DNA of 64,000 bases from K189A clade bacterium (GCA_902613475.1 CACMHG010000003.1:1-64000); one strand, 5' to 3'; shown: positions 8,858 to 19,126, counted from the stretch's first letter. A program made the numbers and translations. Notes: a model not told the origin generated them from the letters alone.

Positions 8858-10363
8858 CTAACGGATGCCATCCCACGCGGCGCGTTCTTCTGAGTCAGGG
8901 TTCTCAACAACCTCGCAAACATCATCAAAGAACATGGTGGCCCGGGTGCTGGTGTCGTAGGCAGGCCAGCCGGGTTCGCCGGTTTTGATGAAGCCACACC
9001 AAGCTTTGTGCATTGCATCCGCCAGGCCTTGGGGCGATGGCCCTGGCCCCAAAAAGAAATCCACCCCGGCTTGATCGAGGTTGTCGAAGGCGAAGGGGAT
9101 TTCGAGGGAGTGGGTGGCTGCCAGCGCGCCATCTAAGGCACGACTTCGCCAGTTGAACTGATACATGTAGGTTGCAGCGGCGCCCTGACGCGCTTCAGCC
9201 AGACGAATCGCCGGTATGCGGAACATATGGTCCGTGGTGATCGCAACAAGAAGATCGTGGCTGGAGGCCTCGGGACGCGTGCGTTGATACACCGCCAGGG
9301 CTTCCTCTGCTTGATAGCCGGCTACGGTGCGCTCAAGTTTTTCCTGATCGGTCTCGCCAACACTCCAGAGCGTGGTTTCGTCTTTGTTGCTACCGGTGAG
9401 TACTCGTACCGTATCGCTAGCCCCATTGCGCGCGGAGGTTAGTGGATCTTCCGGTAGTGTGGTGTTGCCATGCACGGGATAGAAGGGCGACACCGCGACT
9501 CCCAGCGAGTTCACTTGGCCGGCACCTTGCGCAAAGTGAGCTGTGGTGGCTTTTTGGGCGGCTAAGATATCTTCTGCAGATGCAGCCTCCAGCTCGACTG
9601 CGCTATTCAGTCCCAGTTCACCCAGAAAGTGTTCGGTGACTTTTTTCGATGCCTCCTGAGGCAGGGTGTGATGACAGGCACCGCTTTGCGGAATGGCCTG
9701 CTGAAACAGGCCCTCGGCACTGGGGCATGCCATGAGTGTTGCGACGCTGAAGCCGCCGGCAGATTCACCAGCAATGGTGACTCGGCTCGGATCGCCGCCA
9801 AAGGCTGCGATGTTGTCCTGTACCCACTTCAGAGCAGCAATTTGATCCAATGTGCCGTTAATGTTCGAGGTCGCGAATTCCTCACCAAGGTGTGTGAGGT
9901 CAGCAAAACCCAGTGCACCAAGCCGGTAATTAATGGATACCACCACAATATCGTTATTCTTCGCGAAGCGATTTCCGTTGTACCAGGGAATGGCGCCCTG
10001 ACCACTGGTATAGCCGCCGCCGTGAATCCACACCATGACCGCACGGTCGCCGGAATCGTTTGCCTCAAGTGCCTCCACGGGAGCTGAGATATTCAGGTAG
10101 AGGCAGTCTTCACTCCAACGCACAGGCGCACTGTCGGTCATGCCGCCGCTGGGTATTTGCGGCGCAGCCGGCGAAAACTTCAAAGCAGGGTAGGGCTCAG
10201 CGAAGCGGGCAAGCGGCTGAGGCGTTCGAAAACGCAGGTTTTCTACCGGTGCCTTGGCGTAGGGAATGCCGGCAAACAGAAGGGCGCCGTTTTTGACACG
10301 GCCCTGAATACTGCCTGCGGCTGCCTGAACGCTCATCTGCTCGGTATGTGTGGACTGATTCAT
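8858..10363 (-). CDS. type B carboxylesterase (alpha/beta hydrolase)
   Basis: A 501-residue carboxylesterase/cholinesterase-like hydrolase that cleaves carboxylic esters. Oxyanion-hole HGGGYTSG lies near residue 115, the nucleophile elbow GESAGG has Ser201, and a candidate catalytic His is in THSLEIPF near residue 410. No signal peptide is visible, so it looks cytoplasmic. The ATG has a strong GGGGGAG site and faces the TAXI transporter operon divergently. It converges on the phosphotransferase with 13 bp between them. Clustering with sulfatases and acyl-CoA enzymes suggests use of esterified substrates. Confidence 0.93.
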   Translation of the reverse strand: MNQSTHTEQMSVQAAAGSIQGRVKNGALLFAGIPYAKAPVENLRFRTPQPLARFAEPYPALKFSPAAPQIPSGGMTDSAPVRWSEDCLYLNISAPVEALEANDSGDRAVMVWIHGGGYTSGQGAIPWYNGNRFAKNNDIVVVSINYRLGALGFADLTHLGEEFATSNINGTLDQIAALKWVQDNIAAFGGDPSRVTIAGESAGGFSVATLMACPSAEGLFQQAIPQSGACHHTLPQEASKKVTEHFLGELGLNSAVELEAASAEDILAAQKATTAHFAQGAGQVNSLGVAVSPFYPVHGNTTLPEDPLTSARNGASDTVRVLTGSNKDETTLWSVGETDQEKLERTVAGYQAEEALAVYQRTRPEASSHDLLVAITTDHMFRIPAIRLAEARQGAAATYMYQFNWRSRALDGALAATHSLEIPFAFDNLDQAGVDFFLGPGPSPQGLADAMHKAWCGFIKTGEPGWPAYDTSTRATMFFDDVCEVVENPDSEERAAWDGIR

Positions 10364-10581
10364 TTCTCCTCCCCCCGTGTTTTTATAGACTAGCTTCTTC
10401 CGTGGGCAGTATTGCTGATTTTTGCCAATCTGAAAAACGCAAGTTGGAGCAGCTCACCGGGTCAATTTGCATTCTGGCTTCCTCCCTTGACCCGTTGGAT
10501 GCCACCCCATACATTGCCTTACGCTTGGCGAAGCCGATTCGTCTGAGTCCACGATTCTTATATTGGGCCGGTGGGGAAAAG

Positions 10582-11799
10582 ATGTACCAGTTGATGATAA
10601 CGGCGACACCTTGGAGAGAATGTTTCAGGGCTTTGACCCGTGCTGCTGTCTTATGTGCCATGGTTTTTTTGGCAGTACCGACTCAAGCGGCCCAAGACGC
10701 CCAGATGGCCGAGGTTGAATCTGACTTTGATCCCAATTTTCCCCGCACTATGTCTTGGAGTGCCTATAACTTGGGCACGACGGGCTACAACCAAGCCGTA
10801 GGCATTGGTAAGGCCCTGAAGGACAACTACGGCGTAAACCTGCGTGTACTGCCCGGCAAGAACGATGTCTCGCGGCTCTTGCCCCTGCAGCGCGGGCGCG
10901 TGCAGTTTTCGGCTAACGGGGTTGCCACCTACTTTGGCCAAGAGGGTGTCTTTCAATTTGCCGGCAAAACCTGGGGCCCCATGCCGCTGCGCATCGTCCT
11001 TGCCTCCCACGGCGATTCCAACCAAGCCCTTGGGGTGGCTAACGATCTAGGCATCAAGACCTATGCTGACCTGCGCGGAAAGCGGGTGCCCTTTGTTCGC
11101 GGTGCGCCAGCACTTAACGTGACAACCGAAGCCTTTTTAGCCTGCGGCGGCCTCACTTGGGAGGATGTCGAGCGGGTCGATTTTCCTGGCTACAACGCGA
11201 TGTGGACCGGAGTGGTAAATGGCCAGGTGGACGCTGCCTATGCCACCACGGTATCCGGACCAACCCGCAAATTAGAGGCGTCACCGCGGGGAATTTTTTG
11301 GCCGCCGGCGCCCCACGGCGATGTCGGTTGCTGGGAGCGCATGGCTGAAGTCGTGCCGTTTATGCAAAAGCATATGGCGACCCGGGGGGCTGCAATTTCG
11401 GCGGACAATCCGCACGAAGGAGCGACCTATCCCTATCCGATTCTGATCGCCCTAGCGGATCAGGATGCCCAGATCGTCCACGACCTTGCCAAGGCCATTC
11501 ACCTGCACTATGACGAATATAAAAACGCAGACCCCGGCAGCATCGGTTGGGCCATGGATCGCCAAAACTTTCAGTGGGTTGTGCCCTACCACGACGGTTC
11601 GGTGCGGTACCTCAAGTCTATTGGAGTTTGGAGCGATGAAGCCGAGGCCCATAATCGGCGCCTCATTGAGCGACAGGCGGTGCTCGCGGCGGCTTGGCGG
11701 GAGCAAAAAGCTGCGAATCCTGAGGACTTTGTCGACGCTTGGATGCAGCGGCGGGCCGAGGCCTTGGTTGCTGCAGGTTTTGAACCCATCTGGCGTTAA
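10582..11799 (+). CDS. TAXI family TRAP transporter solute-binding subunit
   Basis: A 405-residue periplasmic binding protein of the TAXI class, which captures a ligand for a Na+- or H+-driven TRAP importer. A signal peptide (hydrophobic core AAVLCAMVFLAV, likely cut after TQA) precedes the mature domain. The diagnostic segment LGTTGYNQAVGIGKAL lies near residue 65, and LRGKRVPFVRGAPA lies mid-protein. The frame is open from 10348, but ATG 10582 has a GGGGAAAAG site and starts the signal peptide. The fused TRAP permease follows 9 bp later. The ligand is unknown; TAXI proteins often take organic acids. Confidence 0.92.
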   Translation: MYQLMITATPWRECFRALTRAAVLCAMVFLAVPTQAAQDAQMAEVESDFDPNFPRTMSWSAYNLGTTGYNQAVGIGKALKDNYGVNLRVLPGKNDVSRLLPLQRGRVQFSANGVATYFGQEGVFQFAGKTWGPMPLRIVLASHGDSNQALGVANDLGIKTYADLRGKRVPFVRGAPALNVTTEAFLACGGLTWEDVERVDFPGYNAMWTGVVNGQVDAAYATTVSGPTRKLEASPRGIFWPPAPHGDVGCWERMAEVVPFMQKHMATRGAAISADNPHEGATYPYPILIALADQDAQIVHDLAKAIHLHYDEYKNADPGSIGWAMDRQNFQWVVPYHDGSVRYLKSIGVWSDEAEAHNRRLIERQAVLAAAWREQKAANPEDFVDAWMQRRAEALVAAGFEPIWR

Positions 11800-11808
11800 G
11801 CCAGCCAT

Positions 11809-13719
11809 ATGACTGCTAATCCTCACCCCGCTATACGCGGCTTGGTTGCCGCCCTCGCAGCGTTGGCTCTCATTCTAGCCATGGATACGTTGCGGCTATT
11901 CGGCGGTGAGCAATGGCTCAGCGCCTTTGTGGGTATCGAAACCCAATACTTCTACGCGCTACTTGGCCTGCTCGCTCCCTGGGTCTTTATTACGTTTCCC
12001 AGCAAGCCCTGGGTAGACTGGCCTCTTGCTATTGCCTTTGTTGCCATTCTCGCCGGTTTTTTTGTCACGGCGGAGCAAGCTCTAGATGAGGCTTGGGAGT
12101 TCGCGGCACCAGATTATGCGGTTTACGCATCCATTGCGCTTTGGGCCATGTTGCTGGAAGCCCTGCGCAGGGCAGCCGGCTGGCCGCTGTGTTTGATCGC
12201 TGGCGCATTTTCGATTTTACCCGTGGTGACCGAGTACATGCCCGGTCCCTTAAGTGGCTTGCCCTCCACCTGGGCAGAGGCCGCCTCCTACCACCTGCTC
12301 TCCATTGAGAGCGTTTTCGGTCTGCCGTTTCGTGCCTTCGCTGATTTGGTGATTGGCTTCGTGGTATTTGGCGTGGTTTTGCAGCATACCGGCGGCGGTC
12401 AGTTCTTTTTAAATCTGGCGTTCGCGATTCTGGGTAGACAGCGTGGTGGGCCCGCCAAGGTCGCCATCGTATCCAGCGGTTTGATGGGCTCCATGAGCGG
12501 TAGCGTCGTGACCAACGTGCTGACCACGGGCCAACTTACCATTCCGGCCATGCGCAAATCTGGCATGGCCGGTGAGGTGGCCGGTGGTGTCGAGGCCTGT
12601 GCCTCCACCGGCGGCGTACTGCTTCCGCCTATTATGGGCTCTACCGCCTTTGTGATGGCGACCCTGTTGGATATTGCCTATATCGATGTTGCTGCCGCCG
12701 CGGCCTTACCGGCGTTTTTATATTTTGCCAGTCTGTATTTGCAGATCGACGCCTATGCGGGCCGCGAAAATGTGGTGGGGCTTGCCGAGGAGGAAATTCC
12801 CAGTCTGCGTAAAACCATCGCGGAAGGGTGGTTTTATTTGGGCGCTTTCGCCCTGCTCATTTTTCTGCTGATTATTTTGCAGCAAGAATCCATCGCGCCA
12901 TATTACGCTACCGCGGCACTGTTGGTGCTTAACCAGTTTTCGCCCCAGCACCGCTTAGATCTCACTGGTGCAGTGGATCTGATGTACAGCGTCGGCAAGC
13001 TGCTTATTGAGCTTGTCGTGGTGTTGGCGGGAGTAGGGCTGATCGTTGGTTCCCTGTCGCTGACGGGACTCAGCGGCACGCTGGTCAACGACTTGTTGAG
13101 TATGGCTGGCGACGATATTGGTCTGCTGTTGTTCATGGGCGCTGTGACCAGTTTCGTACTCGGCATCGGCATGACGGTGACAGCTGCTTACATTTTTCTG
13201 GCCGTCGTACTGGCCCCGGCGCTCGTTAGCCAGAATCTTGATCCGCTCAGTGTGCACCTGTTCATTCTGTATTGGGCCATGCTGTCATATATCACCCCTC
13301 CGGTGGCGCTTGGAGCTTATGCAGCCGCATCGATCGCGGAGGCCAATCCGCTTAAAACTGGCTTTGCGGCCATGCGTTTGGGCAGCGTGATTTACATTAT
13401 TCCGTTCATATTCGTGCTGGATGTCGCCTTTATTCTGCAGGGTCCTTGGCTTGCCTCGGCGCAGGTATTTGGCGAGGCGATTGTGGGTGTGTGGCTTATC
13501 TGCGCGGGTTTACAAGGCTATATGGCCGGGCTGGGTCGACTCGGTTCTCAGGTGGTGCGCACGTTGGTAAGCCTTGGCGGCTTGGCCATAGCCATGCCTC
13601 AGCTGAACTGGGTGATGACCGAGCCGCCCTCGAACCTTTCCGGTTTGATACTGGGTGTCCTGATGGTCGCAGGAGCACTATTTCTTCGCCGTCTGACTCA
13701 GACTCGGCAAATGGTCTGA
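11809..13719 (+). CDS. TRAP transporter fused DctQ/DctM permease
   Basis: A 636-residue inner-membrane permease combining the small 4-TM and large 12-TM TRAP subunits, as is usual for TAXI systems. Conserved large-subunit segments include GSMSGSVVTNVLTTGQLTIP near residue 225 and a nearby GVLLPPIMGSTAFVMA. Near residue 495 it has YITPPVALGAYAAASIA. About 16 hydrophobic segments are visible. It forms an operon with the binding protein 9 bp upstream. The last 22 bp overlap the 3' end of the broken alkylsulfatase gene on the other strand. Confidence 0.93.
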   Translation: MTANPHPAIRGLVAALAALALILAMDTLRLFGGEQWLSAFVGIETQYFYALLGLLAPWVFITFPSKPWVDWPLAIAFVAILAGFFVTAEQALDEAWEFAAPDYAVYASIALWAMLLEALRRAAGWPLCLIAGAFSILPVVTEYMPGPLSGLPSTWAEAASYHLLSIESVFGLPFRAFADLVIGFVVFGVVLQHTGGGQFFLNLAFAILGRQRGGPAKVAIVSSGLMGSMSGSVVTNVLTTGQLTIPAMRKSGMAGEVAGGVEACASTGGVLLPPIMGSTAFVMATLLDIAYIDVAAAAALPAFLYFASLYLQIDAYAGRENVVGLAEEEIPSLRKTIAEGWFYLGAFALLIFLLIILQQESIAPYYATAALLVLNQFSPQHRLDLTGAVDLMYSVGKLLIELVVVLAGVGLIVGSLSLTGLSGTLVNDLLSMAGDDIGLLLFMGAVTSFVLGIGMTVTAAYIFLAVVLAPALVSQNLDPLSVHLFILYWAMLSYITPPVALGAYAAASIAEANPLKTGFAAMRLGSVIYIIPFIFVLDVAFILQGPWLASAQVFGEAIVGVWLICAGLQGYMAGLGRLGSQVVRTLVSLGGLAIAMPQLNWVMTEPPSNLSGLILGVLMVAGALFLRRLTQTRQMV

Positions 13720-15652
13720 GCCTGACTCTGATCTCTTGGCGTCACCAGGGGGTAGCGCCTGACGAATTGGTCGAACAAGTCGCGAAGGGAGAGCAACCTA
13801 GTGGCATCGCCCTCAATGGTCATTTGTTCTTTACCCAAAAGTGTTGCCGCATCTGTGGCACCCATTAACAGATTTTTAAAATCCAATGAGGCGATGGTCA
13901 GACTGACCTGGGGCTCAGCATTTGAGGGGTCTTTGAAGTAATTGAGTACGCTATTGCGGATGCTCAGCAGATAGCGGCAGTCCAGATCGGTAAATACCAG
14001 CTCGATACGCAACTCCAAATTCAGCGCGGCATCCGGCAACAGGCGCACCGCCAGTGCCTGAAAAAAGTTCTCGATGGGCATGCCTGCCGCGATGCCGCCA
14101 CTGGCGTTGAAGGCTCGGGATTCTGGCAGTCCTTCGCGAAGTTCTAGCGCTCCGCACAGGTAAAAGTTCCGCCAAGGCGCAGACTCAGACTGGTAGCCCA
14201 ACTGTTCTAAGGTGTCTGCCAGCAGGGCCCTACCTTCAATATGTTCCGGATCTGCCATAACGACGTGATTGAGCACCTCGGCCACCCATCGGTAATCGCC
14301 CGCCGAAAAAGAGACCTTAGCCTTGGCAACCACTTCATCGGCGCCACCCATGTAGTCGAGATACCGGGTGGCGGATTCTGTTGGGGGCAGGGGATAGAGG
14401 GTGGAAGGGTTGCCATCAAAAAAGCCTAGGTACTTTACGTATACCGCTCGGGTGTTGTGGTGCACGGTGCCGTAGTACCCGCGGTTGTAAAATTCCTGAC
14501 CCAAGCTAGGCGGCAGGTCAACGCGCTCGGCGATTTCTTCTTTGTTGAAGCCTTTGTTGGCTAAACGCAGGGTCTGGTCATGAATGTACTTATAAAGATC
14601 GCGCTGCTTTTCTAGGTAATCTACCGCACGTTGCCGGCCCCAAATAGGCCAGTGGTGGGAGGCGAATTGAATGTCCAGTCGATGACCAAATAGCTCAATG
14701 GACTCGTTGATCTGTGCGGACCACGCCAAGGCATCACGCACCTGGGCGCCGCGTGGCGTGTAGACGTTGTGCAGGTGGTGAGAGGTGATCTCTGACATGC
14801 ACAGGGCTTTGAATTGCGGCAGGTAAAAGACAAATTCTGCCGGGGGGTGCCCATGGTCATCTGAAACTCGATCTCGATGCCGTCGATGGTGCGGGTTTCG
14901 CCGGTTTCTTGGATGGTGTCGGATGGAACAATAAATCCCGTCGTGCCGAGCGACAGGGAGGCACCGAGCCCGGTGGTAACAAAGCCCGTTGGTGAGGGCT
15001 TCAGCAAGTTGCCATACATATAGGTGGCGCGACGACCCATGGCGTTGCCTGCAAGCACGTTTTCGTTAAGCGACTCATCGACGAAGTCCATGGGAGCGAT
15101 CACCGGCACCTCGCCGGAGCGAACCTGCTCCTGGCTAACCACGCCGAGGACGCCACCAAAGTGATCGGCGTGACTGTGGGTGATTAATACGGCAACCACG
15201 GGTCGCTCGCCTAACTGTTCGTTCGCCAGAGCCAGTGCTGCAGCTGATGACTCGGACGAGGTAAGAGGGTCGATAATGATCCAGCCGCCCTCGCCGCGAA
15301 TCAGGGTCATGTTGGCAATGTCGAATGACCTGACTTGATAGAGCCCATCGCATACCTCATAGAGGCCGTGATGCTGAGCGTTAAGCTGGGCCTGTCGCCA
15401 AAGGCTGGGGTTGACGGTATCCGGCGCTTCGCCATCAAGGAAACTCAACTGCTCTAGGTCGTAAGTGATGTGACCGTCTGGGCGCTTGATAGTAATGGGG
15501 TCGATGCTGGCGATAAAGCCGCGCTGGGCATCGTCAAAACTTTGGCGGTCGGCGAAGTTCAGCTCTTCGCGAACCCGCGCTTGGGTTTCCTTTGTGTGCT
15601 CGGTTGCGGGTTTTGGCTGCGCAAGATCAGCCGGTAGTGGGCTATAGGCCAT
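13698..15652 (-). pseudogene. SdsA1-type alkyl/aryl-sulfatase, split by a frameshift
   Basis: Two overlapping reading frames together form one alkylsulfatase of about 650 residues, the normal size for SdsA1/BDS1 metallo-beta-lactamase-fold enzymes. The N-terminal part has the zinc motif THSHADHFGG near residue 160. It runs to GTP near residue 270, where a G6 run (14842-14847 on the plus strand) throws it out of frame. Adding one base restores PPAEFVFYLPQFKALCMSE, which is conserved in the family, and joins the C-terminal dimerisation and SCP2-like domains. These enzymes cleave primary alkyl sulfates such as SDS. The frameshift is either real or a homopolymer sequencing error. No clear export signal is seen. 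Confidence 0.88.
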
Positions 15653-15683
15653 CAGTCTCCCCTAGAATTGTGACGCTGCAATA

Positions 15684-17102
15684 TTAGACCGGATGTTGAT
15701 CCAGCGTGCCATCCGACTTAGGCGTATCGTCATCAGCATCGAGTTTGGCGAAGTAGATTTTGGCGGCCTCCAAGACCCGTGGCGCCAGCAAGATCGCGGA
15801 CACCATGGTAGGAATGGCCATCAAAGCAAAGGATCCGTCTATCAAACTGACCGCAGATTCAATGGAGACCACGGCGATCAGCACGATGGAAAGCACGAAG
15901 ACCATGCGGTAGGCATTAATGTAACTAGTGCCAAAGACGTAGCTGGCGCACTGCGATCCGTAGAAGGAGTAGGTGAAGATCGTCGTGGTGGCGAAGCAAA
16001 GGACGCAAATAAACACCACCACCGTGCCCGCCGGGCCGAGCAGGGTCGAGAAGGCATTGGCCGTCAGCGTAACGCCTTGGGAGGCATCACTTTGCCAAGT
16101 GCCGGCGATTAAGATCATGAGGGCCGTCGCCGTGCATACGATCAGGGTGTCCAAAATAGGGCCAATCATGGCGACGAGATCTTCTCGAATCGGTTCGTTG
16201 GTTTTTGCTGCACCATGCACCAGGGATTCGGTGCCCATGCCAGCCTCGTTGCTGTAGGCCCCGCGCTGTACGCCATATAAAACGACGGCGAGCAAGCTAC
16301 CGCCGGCTGCGGCTTCGCCAGTAAAGGCATCGGTGAGGATCATGGAAAAGGCACTAGGAATGGCCCCAGCGTTGAGCGTCAAAGCCACCAGCACGGCGAC
16401 CAAATAGACGGCGGTCATGACCGGCACCAATACGCGAGCAGTGCCCGCGATGCGATGTAAGCCGCCAAAGATGACGGCGCCAGTGATTGCCGCCAGCACT
16501 GTGCCGCTAAGGAGATTAAACATAAACGGGTCTTCATCTGCGCTTAGCAAGCCTTGGTCGATCATGACTAAGTCGCGAAAAATCTGGATCAGCTGATTGC
16601 TTTGCAGTGCTGGTAAGCAGCCAATTAGGCCGACGACGGCAAAAATCGTGGCCAAAAAGTGCCAGCGTTTTGGCAGAGCCTCACGGATGACATACATGGG
16701 GCCGCCCTGCAGTTCGCCTTTGTCATCGTAGCCGCGATACATCACCGCCAGCGAGCAGGTGAAGAACTTAGTCGCAATGCCAAGAATTGCCGTCATCCAC
16801 ATCCAAAATATTGCCCCGGGGCCACCAATTTGTATCGCTAGGGCGACACCGGCAATGTTGCCCATTCCAATGGTGCCCGCCATGGCAGCTGTCAGCGCAG
16901 AAAAGTGATTGATATGACCTGGGTCGTTGGGGTTGTCAAATTTGCCGCGCACCAGATCGACGGCGTGGCGCAGGTAGAAGAAGGGTGCAAATTTGGAGCG
17001 GACAAGAAAGTAGAAGCCCCCGCCAAGCAGTAAACACAGTAGCCATGGCCCCCAAGCGTAGTTCGCGTATTGGGTGGTGATGTACTGAATGGTGTCGAGC
17101 AT
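15684..17102 (-). CDS. alanine/glycine:cation symporter (AGCS) family protein
   Basis: A 472-residue Na+-coupled amino-acid symporter. The AGCS signature GTIGMGNIAGVALAI lies near residue 90, GGPMYVIREAL near 145 and the conserved SNEAGMGTESLVHG near 285. About 11 hydrophobic segments are visible. The frame extends to a GTG at 17144, but family members begin at the equivalent of MLDTIQYI, so I prefer ATG 17102. It lies 31 bp downstream of the alkylsulfatase start on the same strand. D-/L-alanine or glycine uptake with Na+ is the family role. Confidence 0.92.
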   Translation of the reverse strand: MLDTIQYITTQYANYAWGPWLLCLLLGGGFYFLVRSKFAPFFYLRHAVDLVRGKFDNPNDPGHINHFSALTAAMAGTIGMGNIAGVALAIQIGGPGAIFWMWMTAILGIATKFFTCSLAVMYRGYDDKGELQGGPMYVIREALPKRWHFLATIFAVVGLIGCLPALQSNQLIQIFRDLVMIDQGLLSADEDPFMFNLLSGTVLAAITGAVIFGGLHRIAGTARVLVPVMTAVYLVAVLVALTLNAGAIPSAFSMILTDAFTGEAAAGGSLLAVVLYGVQRGAYSNEAGMGTESLVHGAAKTNEPIREDLVAMIGPILDTLIVCTATALMILIAGTWQSDASQGVTLTANAFSTLLGPAGTVVVFICVLCFATTTIFTYSFYGSQCASYVFGTSYINAYRMVFVLSIVLIAVVSIESAVSLIDGSFALMAIPTMVSAILLAPRVLEAAKIYFAKLDADDDTPKSDGTLDQHPV

Positions 17103-17263
17103 GCGCAGACTTGTTGCGAGAAAGCAGCAGAGTAAACCGTTCACCCGTTGGATGCACCTGCCGAGCCGCGCTCAGCTAACCGATGGCCAAGTAAAGCGTT
17201 TACAATTTGCCTAGGCACACCAATTGACATAGGGAGACAGGAAGCCGCTCTGGCAGGAAATTC

Positions 17264-18109
17264 ATGAGTACAGACTTAAAAACAGGACCGCTGGGAGAAT
17301 CTTCCCAGTATGCGGAAGGTTATTCACCGAGCCGGTTGTTCCCAATGCCTCGCGCAGAGGGACGCAGTGCCGTGGGACTTCTCGGTGCACTGGACTGGTA
17401 TGGACAGGATGTCTGGACTGGATACGAGTTTTCTTGGCTCAACGAAAGAGGCAAGCCCGAGGTTGCGGTAATGCGTCTAACCGTCGCTGCGGCGTCGAGC
17501 TATATTGTTGAGAGCAAGTCCATGAAGCTCTACCTCAATGGCTATGCACAAACTCGGTTTGATTCCACATCGAAGGTACGCGACCGATTGGCAGAGGATT
17601 TGAGCCATGCCTTCGGTGGGGCAGTTGTTGTAGAGCTTGTGGCATTGGCTGAGCCAAGCCTTGGCGTTAGCGAACTGGCTGGCTACTGCTTAGATGAGTT
17701 GGACGTTGAAATTACAGACTACCAGCGCAATCCGGACTTGTTGGTGCTGGCTGCAACCCAAGGAGCCAAAGAAACCAAAGAAACACCGGTCACGCAGGTG
17801 CTGACTACCCACCTGTTTCGTAGCCTGTGCCCGGTAACAGCGCAGCCTGATTGGGCATCAGTAATTGTCAGCTACAGCGGTGCGGCGATCGATCAGGCTG
17901 GGTTGTTGAAGTACTTGGTTTCTTATCGACAGCACCAGGCTTTTCACGAAACCACCGTCGAGCGAATCTACTCAGACATTTGGGAGCGATGCCAACCCGA
18001 AAAACTGTCCGTTAGCGGCCGATTTTTGCGCCGGGGTGGTCTGGATATTAGTCCCACGCGATCTAGCGAATCCCAACCCATGGATATGTCGAGGCTATCC
18101 CGGCAATAG
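17264..18109 (+). CDS. queF: NADPH-dependent 7-cyano-7-deazaguanine reductase QueF (long form)
   Basis: A 281-residue QueF of the long, E. coli-like type. It reduces preQ0 to preQ1 in queuosine biosynthesis in the cytoplasm. The QueF motif region ESKSMKLYLN is near residue 84. The catalytic Cys189 is in LFRSLCPVT and Asp196 in QPDW. The C-terminal substrate segment includes QHQAFHET and RRGGLDISPTRS. Length matches the unimodular long form with two tunnelling-fold halves. It is monocistronic and converges on the acyltransferase gene. Confidence 0.96.
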   Translation: MSTDLKTGPLGESSQYAEGYSPSRLFPMPRAEGRSAVGLLGALDWYGQDVWTGYEFSWLNERGKPEVAVMRLTVAAASSYIVESKSMKLYLNGYAQTRFDSTSKVRDRLAEDLSHAFGGAVVVELVALAEPSLGVSELAGYCLDELDVEITDYQRNPDLLVLAATQGAKETKETPVTQVLTTHLFRSLCPVTAQPDWASVIVSYSGAAIDQAGLLKYLVSYRQHQAFHETTVERIYSDIWERCQPEKLSVSGRFLRRGGLDISPTRSSESQPMDMSRLSRQ

Positions 18110-18140
18110 CGAGGCCAGTGGCTGAGTCAGTGCAAACTGA

Positions 18141-18962
18141 TTAGTCTTCTCGCCGTGGTGCGATTTTGCTGCGAAACCATCGCCACCAGGTATTGTCTTG
18201 CCGTAGCCAACGCTCCAGTGCATCCATTTGCTTTGCCACGGCGATGCCGTCGCCGAGCATATCTTGGCGAGTCGTAAGTGGTAGGTTGGGGTCGAGTGGC
18301 TTGATTGGCTTGGCTGGATTGCCAGCTGCGATCACGTTGGCAGGAATATCCTTGGTCACGATTGAGCCAGCGCCGATCACACTGTTTTCGCCAATCCTTA
18401 CGCCCTTACACACAATGGTCCCATCACCGATCCAAACGTTGCGCTCGAGTACCACCGGGGCAGTCTGACCAATCGGCTGAGTACGGTCGTAAACGTCATG
18501 CCAATCCGCATCTGTGATGTAAGCACCGGCGGCCAGCATGGTGCTTTCTCCGATGCTCACCCGGCAGGCCGAGTCGATGCGCACGCCAGGGCAGATTAAA
18601 ACCGCATCAGCAATGTCGATGTGGCCTTGATGATCATTCATGGCCCAGGTGGTCAGCCGCACGGTGCGATCCGCAGCGGTGATGACATGAACAGAAGTGC
18701 CAAGAGCGATTCCCCGACCATGGAGTTTGAGATTCCACGGTTTCATGATCATGGAATGATGCCCAAGCGACTCCAGCTGGGGCTTAACAAAGTGGTGAAC
18801 CCAAGCTGCTTCTAGCTTTCCCTGAAGTACTTTCAGGCGATAGGGGCGATGATCGTCACGCATAGTAAACCCAACGCATTCGTATGCCGCGCTTTTACGC
18901 AGGTAATCGCTTTGCTGCAAGTGTGGTGGCATTGGCAGGTCTCGAAAGGGGTGCTCAGACAC
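18141..18962 (-). CDS. hexapeptide-repeat (LbH) acyltransferase
   Basis: A 273-residue left-handed beta-helix acyltransferase related to the CatB/MaaA/WcaF O-acetyltransferases. Repeats of the [LIV]GxxxxI type run from about residue 110 to 215 (for example VWIGDGTIVCKGVRIGENSVIGAGSIV). The catalytic His is likely in DADWHDV near residue 153. The family acetylates sugars or antibiotics using acetyl-CoA. The 100-residue N-terminal extension is longer than in the short acetyltransferases. The acceptor cannot be read from the sequence, and no polysaccharide genes are adjacent. Confidence 0.85.
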   Translation of the reverse strand: MSEHPFRDLPMPPHLQQSDYLRKSAAYECVGFTMRDDHRPYRLKVLQGKLEAAWVHHFVKPQLESLGHHSMIMKPWNLKLHGRGIALGTSVHVITAADRTVRLTTWAMNDHQGHIDIADAVLICPGVRIDSACRVSIGESTMLAAGAYITDADWHDVYDRTQPIGQTAPVVLERNVWIGDGTIVCKGVRIGENSVIGAGSIVTKDIPANVIAAGNPAKPIKPLDPNLPLTTRQDMLGDGIAVAKQMDALERWLRQDNTWWRWFRSKIAPRRED

Positions 18963-19027
18963 CCCTCAGCACCTCAGCCGGTAGGAATTATCGACCTTTT
19001 CCTTTAGCATTCTGCTCCCCAATGGTG

Positions 19028-19126
19028 ACCCATCTTGGTCCCCTGAAGGCGACATGTTGTGAACCCCGCCAGGCCCGGAAGGGAGCAACGGTAACAGCGG
19101 CGTCGGGCTTTGGGTAAGGCTGGGTG
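19028..19126 (+). ncRNA. ffs: 4.5S signal recognition particle RNA
   Basis: The conserved SRP RNA domain IV loop, CCAGGCCCGGAAGGGAGCAA, lies at 19069-19088. This is the Ffh-binding hairpin shared by bacterial 4.5S RNAs (E. coli has CAGGTCCGGAAGGAAGCAGC). The flanks can pair as CCCATCTT (19029-19036) with AAGGCTGGG (19116-19124), giving the long hairpin of about 100 nt. The ends are approximate. It lies 17 bp upstream of tRNA-Ser, a common gammaproteobacterial arrangement. It guides membrane proteins to FtsY and the translocon. Confidence 0.93.
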
